A DNA stretch of 64,000 nt from an uncultured Candidatus Saccharibacteria bacterium (GTDB lineage Bacteria > Patescibacteriota > Saccharimonadia > Saccharimonadales > Saccharimonadaceae): NCBI GenBank assembly GCA_938036825.1, contig CALHWD010000018.1:1-64000 (forward strand). Reading direction: 5' to 3'. A model generated the notes under the pieces. The model saw only the letters and a program-made list of their open reading frames with translations. It was not told where the DNA came from and ran no database searches. The position numbers and the translations under genes were made by a program. Position 1 is the stretch's first letter. Every line of letters begins with the position of its first letter. Shown here in pieces: positions 52,453-61,761 of the stretch.

Positions 52453-53151
52453 ATGTACGAAGCAGGGCATGAGGCAGGTAGTGGTGGCATTGCTACTCTC
52501 GAAGCTATGCTGGGCCGGACCGAGTATGAGAAGGCGGTGGCTAATTTTGACTTATTTATTAGTCAACAGCTTGAGGGCGCACCTTTGTTACGCGAAGATC
52601 CAGACCTGCAACGATATGTGACATATAGCGACTTGACGCTTGACGATTTGGAAGACATAGCTGACGCTACAGATTCGTCACGGATGTTTAAGCTGCTTAA
52701 GGCGGCAAATGCAGTGCGAAAGCAATATTGCGAACAGCACGAGGATAAGCTCCAGCCTCCTGATATCTTTGATGGCTCGACATATGTGCTTGTAGAGCTG
52801 TATGAGCATATGACAACACAGAATGGGCAAATGCAACAGAAAGAAAAGGGCGTAACTATCCAGTGTGTTATGAATGGTGTTGGCTTCCGTGGCTATGGTG
52901 ATGAAGAATTCGTTCATCATGTGGATCTTGGTGGGGCGCAGTATGTGATTAGCCCAGATAAACTCGCTGTGCGCTATACACAGCAGACGCAAACAAAGCC
53001 AAGCAAGGACCTTGGTAAATATGCCCAGGTAGAGGATATGGACGTTGTCAAGAGGCTTATTGAGCGCTCCAAGAAGAATACCGCACCTACGATGCTTGAC
53101 GTTGTCCGCGGTGGAGTTAAGCGCATGATGAACACATTCTCTCGCCCTTAG
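52453..53151 (+). CDS. Hypothetical cytoplasmic protein
   Basis: 232 aa, AAAGGAG before the ATG; TTGACA and TACAAT lie upstream with unusual spacing. Not recognised. Residues 1-125 are helical and acidic (LTLDDLEDIADATDSS). Residues 130-185 are strand-rich (VTIQCVMNGVGFRGYGDEEF). The C-terminus is basic. No signal or span. Confidence 0.65.
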   Translation: MYEAGHEAGSGGIATLEAMLGRTEYEKAVANFDLFISQQLEGAPLLREDPDLQRYVTYSDLTLDDLEDIADATDSSRMFKLLKAANAVRKQYCEQHEDKLQPPDIFDGSTYVLVELYEHMTTQNGQMQQKEKGVTIQCVMNGVGFRGYGDEEFVHHVDLGGAQYVISPDKLAVRYTQQTQTKPSKDLGKYAQVEDMDVVKRLIERSKKNTAPTMLDVVRGGVKRMMNTFSRP

Positions 53152-53203
53152 GGTATCTGATGAGGGTAACCTTTCGCCTTGTGTATCATTCTCCCACCAA
53201 TGC

Positions 53204-53209
53204 TATACT
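53204..53209 (+). promoter_or_regulatory. -10 box of the GNAT gene
   Basis: tgcTATACT, but here 28 nt before the ATG with AAAGGAG in the leader, showing that the same box also drives leadered transcripts. Confidence 0.5.
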
Positions 53210-53237
53210 AGAAACACCACCACGAAAGGAGCACACC

Positions 53238-53906
53238 ATGGCATTTGGCCCAATGATGACAGTCACGACAAAGCGGGGGCTCGAGCTGGAGCTTGCGCCG
53301 TTTGCGCGGGATGAGCTGAGGCCATTTGTGGACGGGTTTGCGCACGGGACGGTCACGCAGTATTTTGCCGAGCACCGGGCGCAGACGCTCGAGACCGAGC
53401 AAGCGTGGTATGACAAAACAATCGCAGATAAAGAAAGTATCGTCTGGGGTATCTGGGCCAAGGATGGTGAGGCACGGCGGCTGGTAGGTAGCACGGCACT
53501 GGTGAGTATTACGAGAAAGCACATCCACACTGCCATAAGCGGCATCATTATTGTGGATAAGAATTACTGGGGCAAGGGTGTTGCTAGTGCTAGCCACCAT
53601 GCTCGTACGTGGTACGCCTTTGAGAATCTGGGGCTGCACTGTATTAAATCTGCCGTGGTGCAGGGCAACATTGCGAGCTTGCGCGCTCTCCAGCGGTGTG
53701 GCTATGCTCATATCTATACTGAGCGCAACGATGTCTTTATCAATGGCAAGCTGCACCATACCGATCACCTTGAGTGCCTCAACCCTATTGACTGGGCCTG
53801 GAACCAGTGGTGGGGGAGTGACCAACCCTCACCCGAGCACACAGCAGCGCGCCAGCGCAGCCTCGCCGCACTGGAGTGGGCGAGAGAGCGGGTGGTGTTG
53901 CTATAG
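53238..53906 (+). CDS. GNAT-family N-acetyltransferase
   Basis: 222 aa from the ATG preceded by AAAGGAG; the longer frame covers the promoter. GNAT fold with the acetyl-CoA loop region IIIVDKNYWGKGVASASHHA (Q/R-x-x-G-x-G/A type) and the following helix, then NIASLRALQRCGY, the conserved end of RimJ/RimL-type enzymes. A C-terminal 45-residue Trp-rich extension (PIDWAWNQWWGS) is unusual. Substrate unknown; ribosomal protein or small-molecule amines are possible. Confidence 0.88.
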   Translation: MAFGPMMTVTTKRGLELELAPFARDELRPFVDGFAHGTVTQYFAEHRAQTLETEQAWYDKTIADKESIVWGIWAKDGEARRLVGSTALVSITRKHIHTAISGIIIVDKNYWGKGVASASHHARTWYAFENLGLHCIKSAVVQGNIASLRALQRCGYAHIYTERNDVFINGKLHHTDHLECLNPIDWAWNQWWGSDQPSPEHTAARQRSLAALEWARERVVLL

Positions 53907-53942
53907 CATACGCAATGCTTTACAAAACTAACCACTATACGT

Positions 53943-53948
53943 TATCAT
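53943..53948 (+). promoter_or_regulatory. -10 box 6 nt before 53955
   Basis: TATCAT, spacer gcaaca, ATG. A TATACG at 53936 is an alternative. Confidence 0.4.
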
Positions 53949-53954
53949 GCAACA

Positions 53955-55301
53955 ATGAGCCAAGAAAAACAACCATCAGCTGAAACAACTTCGCCAGTAT
54001 CTTTCTCACACGAAAGAGCGAGAGAGCTACTATGCACAGCTGATCGGCTTGCGCAGGAGCGTCGGCAGTTTGTCGTTGATAAAGCAGCGCGCGAGACAAA
54101 GCGGTTTGCGCAAGATTTGGAAACGATGGCAGCAGGGGAGGAGGCTGCAGAATATTTGGTGGATGGCAGCCCGGCAGATATGATACCTGAGGAGGTAGTG
54201 CCACTGCTAGATGGCGCACTTGTTGCAGTGGATGAGCCAATAGACAAGACACGGAGCATCCTCGAGCAGCGAATCGTCACATTATGCCGAAGGCGGAATG
54301 ACGGGCTGACAGATGATGAATTTTGCCAGGCTGTAGCAGATGCATACCAGCAGTCGCCAGCTATGCGGCGCGTGCAAGAGGTGGCGTACCAGATTACAAG
54401 TGGTGTTGAGGATTTGCACGCTGGTAATCCAACGATCTCCATCGGTGTATTTGACCCAAGTATCTACATTGACCGCGTCTTGATGCGTAGAGTTCAGCAA
54501 GATGGTGGCAATAGCGCATTACAATGCTACGGGACGGCGCTGCTTGCCCACTACGAAGAGCAAAATGATACAGATGAGCATCTATATCTCCACACCGCAT
54601 CAGCACGAGCGCTGTTGGATGCTTGTGATGCTGGTGGTGTGCGTCTTGCGGGTACTGCTGAGTGGGAGCTCATTACCGAGCAGGGTAGCCGCTATGGTAA
54701 TGCCTATGCCTGGATGTCGCGCGAGATTGTTAAGATGGCAGCCGACCAAACAGGTCACCTTGTGGCGGATGACGAACATCGCACAGTGCTTCAGCCAACT
54801 GGTGAGCCAGCGGCGGATGTCTTGATTACCTTGCTGAACCAAATCACCACTCGTGGCACCGACCGCACTAGCGATCTGCCTATGCCGACCGAAGCAGTGC
54901 GCCTCCGTGAGGGCGGCTGCAAAGATGTTGAGGCATACTTTGCTCAGGCATATATGATGAGCACTCAACCAGCGATGAGTAAGACGGCCATCGCTGGCAA
55001 ACGCTTTATCAGCAAAACACATGGGGCGCAGACGTTCCTTGCCGCCGATGCAGTACGGTACTGTGGTGTAGAATTCCCGCCTGGTACGGTGTGGGGGCAG
55101 TTTGGTGATGGATATGCTCCGCTTAGGCTGACGGGCTTTTGCTTCGACCAAAACACAGCTGCAACGGTCTTTGGCACTGAATATATGGCCAATGTGCCCG
55201 AAGCGAGCCAACGCGGCGCTGTGCACGACTACTTTCACCGCATTGTGCAATCACCACAACAGAGAAGCCTCCGCAAAAACATTGTGACATACACAACATA
55301 A
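53955..55301 (+). CDS. Large hypothetical protein
   Basis: 448 aa, not recognised. N-terminal 105 residues are charged and helical (RAAQ-like coiled coil, ADRLAQERRQFVVDKAARET). The remainder looks globular with several cysteines and aromatic motifs such as SIGVFDPSIYIDRVLMRR, YCGVEFPPGTVWGQFGDGYAPL and GFCFDQNTAATVFG. No membrane span or known catalytic motif. Lies between the GNAT gene and the spherulin-4-like gene without operon overlap. Confidence 0.65.
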   Translation: MSQEKQPSAETTSPVSFSHERARELLCTADRLAQERRQFVVDKAARETKRFAQDLETMAAGEEAAEYLVDGSPADMIPEEVVPLLDGALVAVDEPIDKTRSILEQRIVTLCRRRNDGLTDDEFCQAVADAYQQSPAMRRVQEVAYQITSGVEDLHAGNPTISIGVFDPSIYIDRVLMRRVQQDGGNSALQCYGTALLAHYEEQNDTDEHLYLHTASARALLDACDAGGVRLAGTAEWELITEQGSRYGNAYAWMSREIVKMAADQTGHLVADDEHRTVLQPTGEPAADVLITLLNQITTRGTDRTSDLPMPTEAVRLREGGCKDVEAYFAQAYMMSTQPAMSKTAIAGKRFISKTHGAQTFLAADAVRYCGVEFPPGTVWGQFGDGYAPLRLTGFCFDQNTAATVFGTEYMANVPEASQRGAVHDYFHRIVQSPQQRSLRKNIVTYTT

Positions 55302-55335
55302 TACCCATTTGTGCACAAAGATGCTATCATAGAGA

Positions 55336-56631
55336 GTGACTATGCAGGATGTGACAGACGCAGCACGGGCGTCCACGGGTGTGGCGATGCGGTGGAGTAT
55401 GCAGCAAGTACGGCGGGCTGTGCTGGTGTTTGTGGCTGCTGTGGCGGTGCTGGGCCAGCTGCTTGCGCCGCAGGCGAGTGCCATAGCGCCGCAGCAGTCC
55501 ATCATGATGCCAGCCTATAGCTACCCCATGCAGGGTGGCAACAACCAGTATTGGAATGATATGGCTAATGTCTCGAGCAAGATGCCCTTTGCAGTGGTTA
55601 ACCCATCGAGCGGCCCAGGTACAGCGGTTAGTAGTGATTATGTAAAGGCCCTGGCGCGGCTCGACTCGCTTGGTGTCAAATACATTGGCTATGTCAAGCA
55701 CGGCCGCCAGACGCGCAATATTGCTGAGGTAGCGGCAGAGATTGACCGCTGGTATGCGCTCTACCCCAATGTGAAGGGAATCTTCTTCGACGAAGCCGAT
55801 AATCACAGTAGTGGCCAAAAGACCTGCTATTTGGCCAACCTCTACAACTACGTCAAGGTCAAGCACCCTGGCTCCATCGTTATCCACAATGCGGGCACAC
55901 GCTTCCTCGGTGAGTCTGTCATGCCTTATGGTGATGTATTTCTCAATGCCGAGACCTCGGCGGCGCGCTATCTGAGCGACAGCTACTACGACCTAAATCA
56001 CCCAACTGCCACCAACTTCGAGAAAAACCCAGCTAATGCCTACAAAATGTGGCACGTCATTCACAGTGTGGGCAGTAACGAGCAGCAGGCCCAGGTGGTA
56101 GCTAAGGCCCGCGAGCGCAATGCTGGCTGGGTGTATACGACTTCCGATCGTGGCCCGACCACACCAGCCGAGGAGGCAGACCCAAATATCAACCCGTATA
56201 ATGATTCATCTACCTTGCTGGGTGGTTTGGCTGGCTTGGGGAGTATCCAACGCGGTAATGTGCCAGTGGGTGCAGCGACGCCGCTCACGGTTGATTGCGC
56301 CGACACCTTTGGCTTGAAAGTAACGGCTCAGCCCGCGCCAGCACCTGCACCAGCGCCAAAACCTGCTCCCAAGCCCGAGGAGAAGAAAAAAGACGGCAAA
56401 GACAAGAAAAAGGACGAAAAGAAGGATAAGAAAAAACTGCAGCCAAGCAAAAAGCACCAGCAGCCCACTGTACGCAAGCAAGAGGCAGGGCCCAGCTGGA
56501 CGATCATCACCCTTATCGCTGTGGCAGTAGTTCTCGCTGCAGCTGGTGGCGGTGGTGCCTGGTGGTGGTTTGTTGGCCGCAAGCGCCGCCAAGCGAAGAA
56601 CCGCAGCCGGTATGACAACACAATGATTTAA
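55336..56631 (+). CDS. Membrane-anchored GH135/spherulin-4-like glycosidase
   Basis: 431 aa. The start is uncertain (GTG 55336, ATG 55342 or ATG 55387); all give a signal peptide ending at APQASA. Residues 50-310 match the spherulin-4/GH135 pattern: MMPAYSYP, VVNPSSGPG, LGVKYIGYVKHG-R, then strand end GIFFDEAD with D152-E153 in the likely active site. GH135 members cleave alpha-1,4-galactosaminoglycan. Then a Pro/Lys/Asp-rich spacer, one span (about 385-410) and a basic tail, the same cell-wall-side anchor design as the GH16 protein. Family assignment is by eye. Confidence 0.8.
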   Translation: MTMQDVTDAARASTGVAMRWSMQQVRRAVLVFVAAVAVLGQLLAPQASAIAPQQSIMMPAYSYPMQGGNNQYWNDMANVSSKMPFAVVNPSSGPGTAVSSDYVKALARLDSLGVKYIGYVKHGRQTRNIAEVAAEIDRWYALYPNVKGIFFDEADNHSSGQKTCYLANLYNYVKVKHPGSIVIHNAGTRFLGESVMPYGDVFLNAETSAARYLSDSYYDLNHPTATNFEKNPANAYKMWHVIHSVGSNEQQAQVVAKARERNAGWVYTTSDRGPTTPAEEADPNINPYNDSSTLLGGLAGLGSIQRGNVPVGAATPLTVDCADTFGLKVTAQPAPAPAPAPKPAPKPEEKKKDGKDKKKDEKKDKKKLQPSKKHQQPTVRKQEAGPSWTIITLIAVAVVLAAAGGGGAWWWFVGRKRRQAKNRSRYDNTMI

Positions 56632-56811
56632 GCGACAAGTGTTTCACGTATGCCATCAATTCTCACATATTTTATACTCTCACTATTTCTCTTGGTGTTG
56701 TGAGAGCAGACCTTGGCTGATTATCTGGTCTCTTGTATTAAAGCTGGCAACTATTGTTACGACTAGTCGCTGCACACCACCCGAGTAGAGTAATAGGGAA
56801 GATAGACTCAT

Positions 56812-56820
56812 AACAGAGGT
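56812..56820 (+). repeat. AACAGAGGT motif copy 5
   Basis: Intergenic, about 140 nt before the pnp promoter boxes. Confidence 0.5.
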
Positions 56821-56953
56821 GATGAGGCTATGCTGTGCATACTTATGGCGAGGGGCTGATTGACCGTGATAGCCAAGGTGAGGTATAAACTCCCAGGCTG
56901 CGAATGCACGAAGCACTACCAGTATATCCCAAAATGCGGTATACTAAGAAGAG

Positions 56954-56959
56954 TATAAT
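56954..56959 (+). promoter_or_regulatory. -10 box of pnp
   Basis: TATAAT about 90 nt before the ATG; a TATACT lies 14 nt further upstream. The implied leader of about 80 nt is the longest for a housekeeping gene here. Confidence 0.45.
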
Positions 56960-57048
56960 AACGCGGCAGTGATAGCGTTGAGGGCTTGCATGAAGATGAT
57001 AGGTGCGAGCATTCACCCCTGTTACTTGCCGCAAGAAAGGAGCTCTGT

Positions 57049-59166
57049 ATGAGTATTATTAACCCAAGCGGCAAAGATGTCTTTGCTGTGACGACGCAGT
57101 TATGCGGCCGCCCTCTCACCCTGGAGGTTAACCGAGTTGGCTTTCGCTCGACGGCTAGTGTGCTGGTGCGCTATGGCGATACGGTGGTGCTGGGCACCGC
57201 CCAGGTGGGCACCCGCCCGGTAACGCTGGATTACTTCCCCTTGAGTATCGATTACGAAGAGAAGTTCTATGCCTCGGGCAAGATTAGCGGCAGTCGCTTT
57301 ATTAAGCGTGAGGGCCGGCCCAGCGACGAAGCAGTGCTGATTGGCCGCCTGATCGACCGGCCGATCCGCCCACTCTTTCCCAAAGGCTACCGCCAGGAAG
57401 TGCAGGTGGTGGCCACAGTGCTTAGTATGGACCCGAGCTTCCGCCCAGATATGGTGGCGATGGTTGCCGCTAGCAGCGCCCTGATGCTAACTGGCACGCC
57501 GTTTGATGGACCGGTGGCGGGCCTGCGCGTTGGTCGGGTGAACGGTGAGTTTAAGGCCTTCCTGACACCAGAAGAGCGTGAGCAGTCCGACCTTGACCTC
57601 GTGGTGGCAGGGATCGAGCGCGGCATTACCATGGTAGAAGCTGGCGCTAAAGAAGTATCTGAGGAGGTGATCGTCGATGCAATAGCCTGGGCACACCAAG
57701 CGATGCAGCCAGCGATTACACTGCAACAAGAACTGGCTGCCAAGGTGGCACCAGCACCGCAGGAATATGAGCTCGTCTTGCCAAATGAAGACATCCAAGC
57801 TGTCGCTAACCAATGGGTTGATGGCAAACTGGGCGAGAAGATTCGCCGCCCATACCCCGAGCGCAATGAAGTCGTCAATGAAATCCGCTGGGCCTTCCAC
57901 GAGGCCATGGCCGAGCAGCTCGGCCTTGACGCCGAGGAATACGCAGCGGTGCGTGATGAGTACGACGAAGCCTTTACACTGGCACTACACAACGATGTGC
58001 GCCGCGGCATTGTGGAGGAGCGCACTCGCCCTGATGGTCGCACTCTTACGGAAATCCGTCCGCTCTCGAGCGAGGTTGGTATTTTGCCACGCACCCACGG
58101 TAGCAGCCTGTTTACCCGTGGGGTGACGCAGGGTATGAATATTGTTACGCTGGCACCGCTGAGTTACGCACAGTTAGTCGATACCATGGAGGTAACAGAA
58201 GGCGAGCGCCGCTATATGCACCACTACAACGCCCCCGGTTATACAGTCGGTGAGGTGAAGCGCCTTGGTAGCCCCGGTCGGCGTGAGATTGGCCACGGGT
58301 ATCTGGCGGAGCGTGCCCTTACGGCAGTGCTACCGAGTGAAGAAGAGTTCCCCTATGCCATCCGCAGCGTGACAGAAATTATGAGCCAGAACGGCTCTAC
58401 CAGCATGGCGGCCACCTGTAGTAGCTGCTTGGCCCTGATGGATGCTGGCGTGCCCATCAAAGCCCCGGTTAGCGGCATTGCCATGGGCCTGATGATGGAT
58501 GGTGACACGCCCTACGTACTGAGCGACATTGCCGACGCCGAGGACTTTGCTGGCGACATGGACTTTAAGGTGACAGGTACGAGCAAGGGTATTACAGCCT
58601 TGCAGATGGATATGAAGGTGCATGGTCTGCCCGTGCAGGTGCTGCGCCAGGCGCTCGAGCAGAGCAAAGCTGGCCGCGCCCATATCCTAGAGCACATGCT
58701 GAGTGTACTGCCAGCGCCGCGTAAAGAACTCAGCCCCTATGCGCCGCGTATCGGAAAGCTCAAGATTAACCCGGATAAAATTGGTGCTGTTATTGGCAAG
58801 GGTGGTGAAACCATCAACAAAATCACTAGCGAAACGGGCGCCGAGGTAGATATTAAAGAAGACGGCCTGATTACCATTGCCAGCCCCAATGGTGAGGCGA
58901 TTGAGAAGGCGCTGGCCTGGATTAAAAGCCTGGTGGAAGAGCCCGAAGTTGGTCGTACCTACACCGGCACCGTGGTGACGATTAAGGACTTTGGCGCCTT
59001 TGTGAACATCCTACCTGGCGTGGATGGGATGGTGCATATCTCGAAGCTTGCTAAAGGCCGAGTCGGTAAGGTGACAGATGTCGTGCAAGAAGGCCAGACG
59101 GTGCAGGTGAAGATCACTGGCATTGATGAGCGCGGCAAGATTAATCTGACAATGATTGGATTGTAG
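57049..59166 (+). CDS. pnp: Polynucleotide phosphorylase
   Basis: 705 aa from the ATG preceded by GAAAGGAG. Phosphorolytic 3'-5' exoribonuclease, trimeric in the cytoplasm. Two RNase PH domains: residues 1-215 (FYASGKISGSRFIKREGRPSD) and about 300-540 (RPDGRTLTEIRPLSSEVG, then the active-site DIADAEDFAGDMDFKVTGT). KH domain LKINPDKIGAVIGKGGETI with the GKGG loop near 575-630. S1 domain (YTGTVVTIKDFGAFVNI) near 640-705. Complete. Terminator follows. Confidence 0.98.
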   Translation: MSIINPSGKDVFAVTTQLCGRPLTLEVNRVGFRSTASVLVRYGDTVVLGTAQVGTRPVTLDYFPLSIDYEEKFYASGKISGSRFIKREGRPSDEAVLIGRLIDRPIRPLFPKGYRQEVQVVATVLSMDPSFRPDMVAMVAASSALMLTGTPFDGPVAGLRVGRVNGEFKAFLTPEEREQSDLDLVVAGIERGITMVEAGAKEVSEEVIVDAIAWAHQAMQPAITLQQELAAKVAPAPQEYELVLPNEDIQAVANQWVDGKLGEKIRRPYPERNEVVNEIRWAFHEAMAEQLGLDAEEYAAVRDEYDEAFTLALHNDVRRGIVEERTRPDGRTLTEIRPLSSEVGILPRTHGSSLFTRGVTQGMNIVTLAPLSYAQLVDTMEVTEGERRYMHHYNAPGYTVGEVKRLGSPGRREIGHGYLAERALTAVLPSEEEFPYAIRSVTEIMSQNGSTSMAATCSSCLALMDAGVPIKAPVSGIAMGLMMDGDTPYVLSDIADAEDFAGDMDFKVTGTSKGITALQMDMKVHGLPVQVLRQALEQSKAGRAHILEHMLSVLPAPRKELSPYAPRIGKLKINPDKIGAVIGKGGETINKITSETGAEVDIKEDGLITIASPNGEAIEKALAWIKSLVEEPEVGRTYTGTVVTIKDFGAFVNILPGVDGMVHISKLAKGRVGKVTDVVQEGQTVQVKITGIDERGKINLTMIGL

Positions 59167-59192
59167 TAGTCTAGAGCGCTAGCCTCGCAACA

Positions 59193-59228
59193 AAAAACAC
59201 CCCAGCAAAGACGCGTGGGGTGTTTTTG
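59193..59228 (+). terminator. Terminator after pnp
   Basis: Stem aaaaacacccc/ggggtgttttt with a 13-nt loop; works on either strand. Confidence 0.88.
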
Positions 59229-59491
59229 TTGGTAATACATCTGTGGTTCTATACTTTCTCCTGAAGTGCTATATGGATGAATATGAATATCCCTTTCAAA
59301 TATTTATTTCTCTGTGCAGGGTTGATGAAAATCTATCGTGACAAAAACAAAGCCTCACATTGAAGTGATGGGGAGAGCGACCGACTGCAAAAAGAGGCAA
59401 CCCCGCAAACGACACAAAGGTGATATTCTTGCTCAACTGAGGTAATTATATTGTATAATATATGTATAACCTAAAACCGAAGGAGCCAGCG

Positions 59492-60532
59492 ATGCCGCGT
59501 CAGTCAGCCACATCCACTAGCCAATCTACCACCAAGCGCCCAGCCAAGCGTCGTGCTACTGCGGCCAAAACTACCAAGAAGCGGTCACCTACTAAGGCGT
59601 CCTCGTCGGCCACTCCGGCCAAGCAGCCAGCCAAGCGAGCTTCTGCTGTGCAATCGCCAGCTAAAGCTCAGCCTATGTCAACTCCAAAATCGGCACCATT
59701 GGCTAGTAGACTATCATCCGCTCAAACTGCTATGCCGCAGCGTTGGAACAAGAAAGTGTGGTGGGGAGTTGGCGCAGCAGGAGTGGTGGTGCTTGGGTTA
59801 GTGATTGCTGGTGCTACGATGTTATGGCAAGCGCCTAGTCGTGCCGACTACCGCGCGGCCTATGAGTTGATGCAGAGCAGTGATACTGCCGATACCGAGC
59901 AGCCGTGGAACCTTGCTCAGACGGGCGACCCAGCACGTGCCCTACATAGGCAGCTCCAGCAAGCTGAGCGCTCTATAAGCCAACTGCACAGCACCCGAGC
60001 TATGCGTGATGGTGACGTGCAGGCTGCCTACGAGTATTACAAAGCAGCATACAACCAAGCCAAAACACATGAAGCCGAGCTCCGTGCTGCTGGCTATGCA
60101 GACAAGATTTACCGTGAAGGTTGCACTATCACTGTAACAGCTCAGTCATCGACCCAATCACCGGCGAGTTCACCAGAGGAGGTAGGCAGGCACTTTGACG
60201 AGACGTACAAGCGTTGTGTAGCGGCTGTTGGTGAGCTAAAGGGATGGCGTCACTTCTATATTGCACGTTTTGCCACGCAGTACGACGACTATCTCAAAAA
60301 ACGCCGTGCTTACCTTGTGCAGCGTGCGACCGAGCGCGCCAGCGGCCAGACGAACACAACAGCCCACCCACCCGAGCTACCCTTTAGTACATCAACGGCT
60401 CGCCCAGGCGATGCCGTCCGCCAGCTGTCGTACGATGCCCGCAAGAAATTCCATGAGGACGGCCAGGCTCTGCGCCAGTTACTGCGAGCGAAGTCGCTAG
60501 GTCAGACCACAGTACTGGGTGAGCGAATGTGA
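59492..60532 (+). CDS. Lys/Ala-rich single-span surface protein (paralog A)
   Basis: 346 aa from the ATG after GAAGGAG. Residues 1-85 Lys/Ala/Thr/Ser/Pro-rich, histone-like basic cytoplasmic segment. Span at about 93-115 (GVGAAGVVVLGLVIAGATML). Exported helical domain 116-346 opens with PSRADYRAAYE and includes RAMRDGDVQAAYEYYK and two cysteines (EGC, KRC), closing with ALRQLLRAKSLG. These blocks recur in the next gene, so the two are paralogs. Function unknown. Confidence 0.75.
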   Translation: MPRQSATSTSQSTTKRPAKRRATAAKTTKKRSPTKASSSATPAKQPAKRASAVQSPAKAQPMSTPKSAPLASRLSSAQTAMPQRWNKKVWWGVGAAGVVVLGLVIAGATMLWQAPSRADYRAAYELMQSSDTADTEQPWNLAQTGDPARALHRQLQQAERSISQLHSTRAMRDGDVQAAYEYYKAAYNQAKTHEAELRAAGYADKIYREGCTITVTAQSSTQSPASSPEEVGRHFDETYKRCVAAVGELKGWRHFYIARFATQYDDYLKKRRAYLVQRATERASGQTNTTAHPPELPFSTSTARPGDAVRQLSYDARKKFHEDGQALRQLLRAKSLGQTTVLGERM

Positions 60533-60688
60533 GAGAACAGAGGGGGATATGAGAACAGTCGGACTCTCTCGTAGCTGAAAAAAGGGGCGTGAAGCGATAG
60601 CAAGGTCAAATAAAACACATATTGGCCTATCAGTATCTTTCCGGTATAATAGTTATGGTAAATAATAGCCAAATCAACAAGGAGATGC

Positions 60689-61705
60689 ATGAGTAAGCAA
60701 CCAGCAACCCCCCAGGAGCAACCCCCAGAGGCTGCCCAGACTTTTGACATGAACAATCCACCCTACACTGAGGAGGAGAAAGCTGCACTAGCCGGCAAGA
60801 CTGCTGCCGAGCCAGCACCTGCTGCGCAATCTCAACCTCAATCGCAACCTGCTTCACAACAACCAGCTCAGCCAGCAGCAGGGCAACCGCAACCCATGCA
60901 ACCTGGCGTCGCTGGTGTACCACCACAATATCCCAAGCAGGGCATGAGTAAAGGATTGCTCTGGGGCTTGATTGGCGGTGGTGTTGCCTTAGTATTGTTG
61001 ATTATCAGCGTAGTGGTGTTCTTTGTCTTCTTTGGGCCGCCAAGCCGAGATGATTATGCAAAGGCATATAACAAAGTCGCTGGCTTTAATGCTCGCACTG
61101 TTCGAGAAAAAGCAGCTAGCTCGGATGATGCAGAGGCGGCGATAAATGAGTTGACTACAAAGGTTGATAAGCATCTTGATGAGCTTGGCAAAATGCGAGC
61201 CATGCACGACGGCGATGTGAAAAAAGCATACGACAACCTCAAAAAAGAATATGAAGAGCGCAAGCCACTCTTGCACGAATACGCTGCGACAACAGTTGCT
61301 AAGAAGGAATATAACAAAAACTGCAACAGTAGGTCTACTACGTATATCTCAATGAGTAGTGTAGGGTCTGGCGATGAAGCGGGCAAAAAATTTGATGAGC
61401 AACAAGGCACTTGTATCAAAACACTCGACAAGCTCAAACAATCGCAATACGAGAGCATTCGCAAATATGCTGAAAGCCAATCACAATATTTGAAGGAGTT
61501 GCGAGCCTATTATGTATCTGCTGTGAACTACCTGAAGAGTCGAGAGGGTAGTATGCCAAAGGTACCACGGTCAAAGGGAGGCTATCTTGGCAAAGATATC
61601 AATAGTAAGGTAAGTGACGCTGGGACATCGATCAGTGATGCTGAGCGGGAGTTGCGCCAAGTCTTGCGCGCGAAAGCAAGCGGCAGCAGTCTGAGCGACG
61701 ACTAG
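60689..61705 (+). CDS. Pro/Gln-rich single-span surface protein (paralog B)
   Basis: 338 aa, AAGGAG before the ATG. The cytoplasmic N-terminus (1-90) is Pro/Gln/Ala-rich instead of Lys-rich. Span at about 92-115. The exported domain shares PSRDDYAKAYN, RAMHDGDVKKAYDNLK, a Cys in NKNC, a second in GTC and the end ELRQVLRAKASG with paralog A. The conserved cysteine pair suggests a disulfide outside the membrane. Own promoter and terminator. The design resembles the minus-strand gene at 27910. Confidence 0.75.
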   Translation: MSKQPATPQEQPPEAAQTFDMNNPPYTEEEKAALAGKTAAEPAPAAQSQPQSQPASQQPAQPAAGQPQPMQPGVAGVPPQYPKQGMSKGLLWGLIGGGVALVLLIISVVVFFVFFGPPSRDDYAKAYNKVAGFNARTVREKAASSDDAEAAINELTTKVDKHLDELGKMRAMHDGDVKKAYDNLKKEYEERKPLLHEYAATTVAKKEYNKNCNSRSTTYISMSSVGSGDEAGKKFDEQQGTCIKTLDKLKQSQYESIRKYAESQSQYLKELRAYYVSAVNYLKSREGSMPKVPRSKGGYLGKDINSKVSDAGTSISDAERELRQVLRAKASGSSLSDD

Positions 61706-61730
61706 ATACTACTTTATCGTATAAAAACAA

Positions 61731-61761
61731 AAAACACCTGGGCTTGTGCTCAGGTGTTTTT
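61731..61761 (+). terminator. Terminator after paralog B
   Basis: Stem aaaacacctg/caggtgtttt with a 10-nt loop, T-rich tail. Confidence 0.9.

Larger units (their letters stand above)
56632..57048 (+). other. Upstream region and long leader of pnp
   Basis: About 415 nt without a gene. It contains one AACAGAGGT copy, two -10-like boxes (TATACT at 56940, TATAAT at 56954) and then an approximately 85-nt leader before pnp. Confidence 0.55.

Noticed and set aside
56640..56655. Possible parS site (TGTTTCACGT then ATGCCA)
   Set aside because: Only the left half matches the parS palindrome and no parAB genes are nearby.
59300..59450. Possible cyclic-di-GMP-type riboswitch before the Lys-rich surface gene
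   Set aside because: A few GCAAA/AAAGCC-like words occur, but I cannot build the required stems and there is no covariation evidence.
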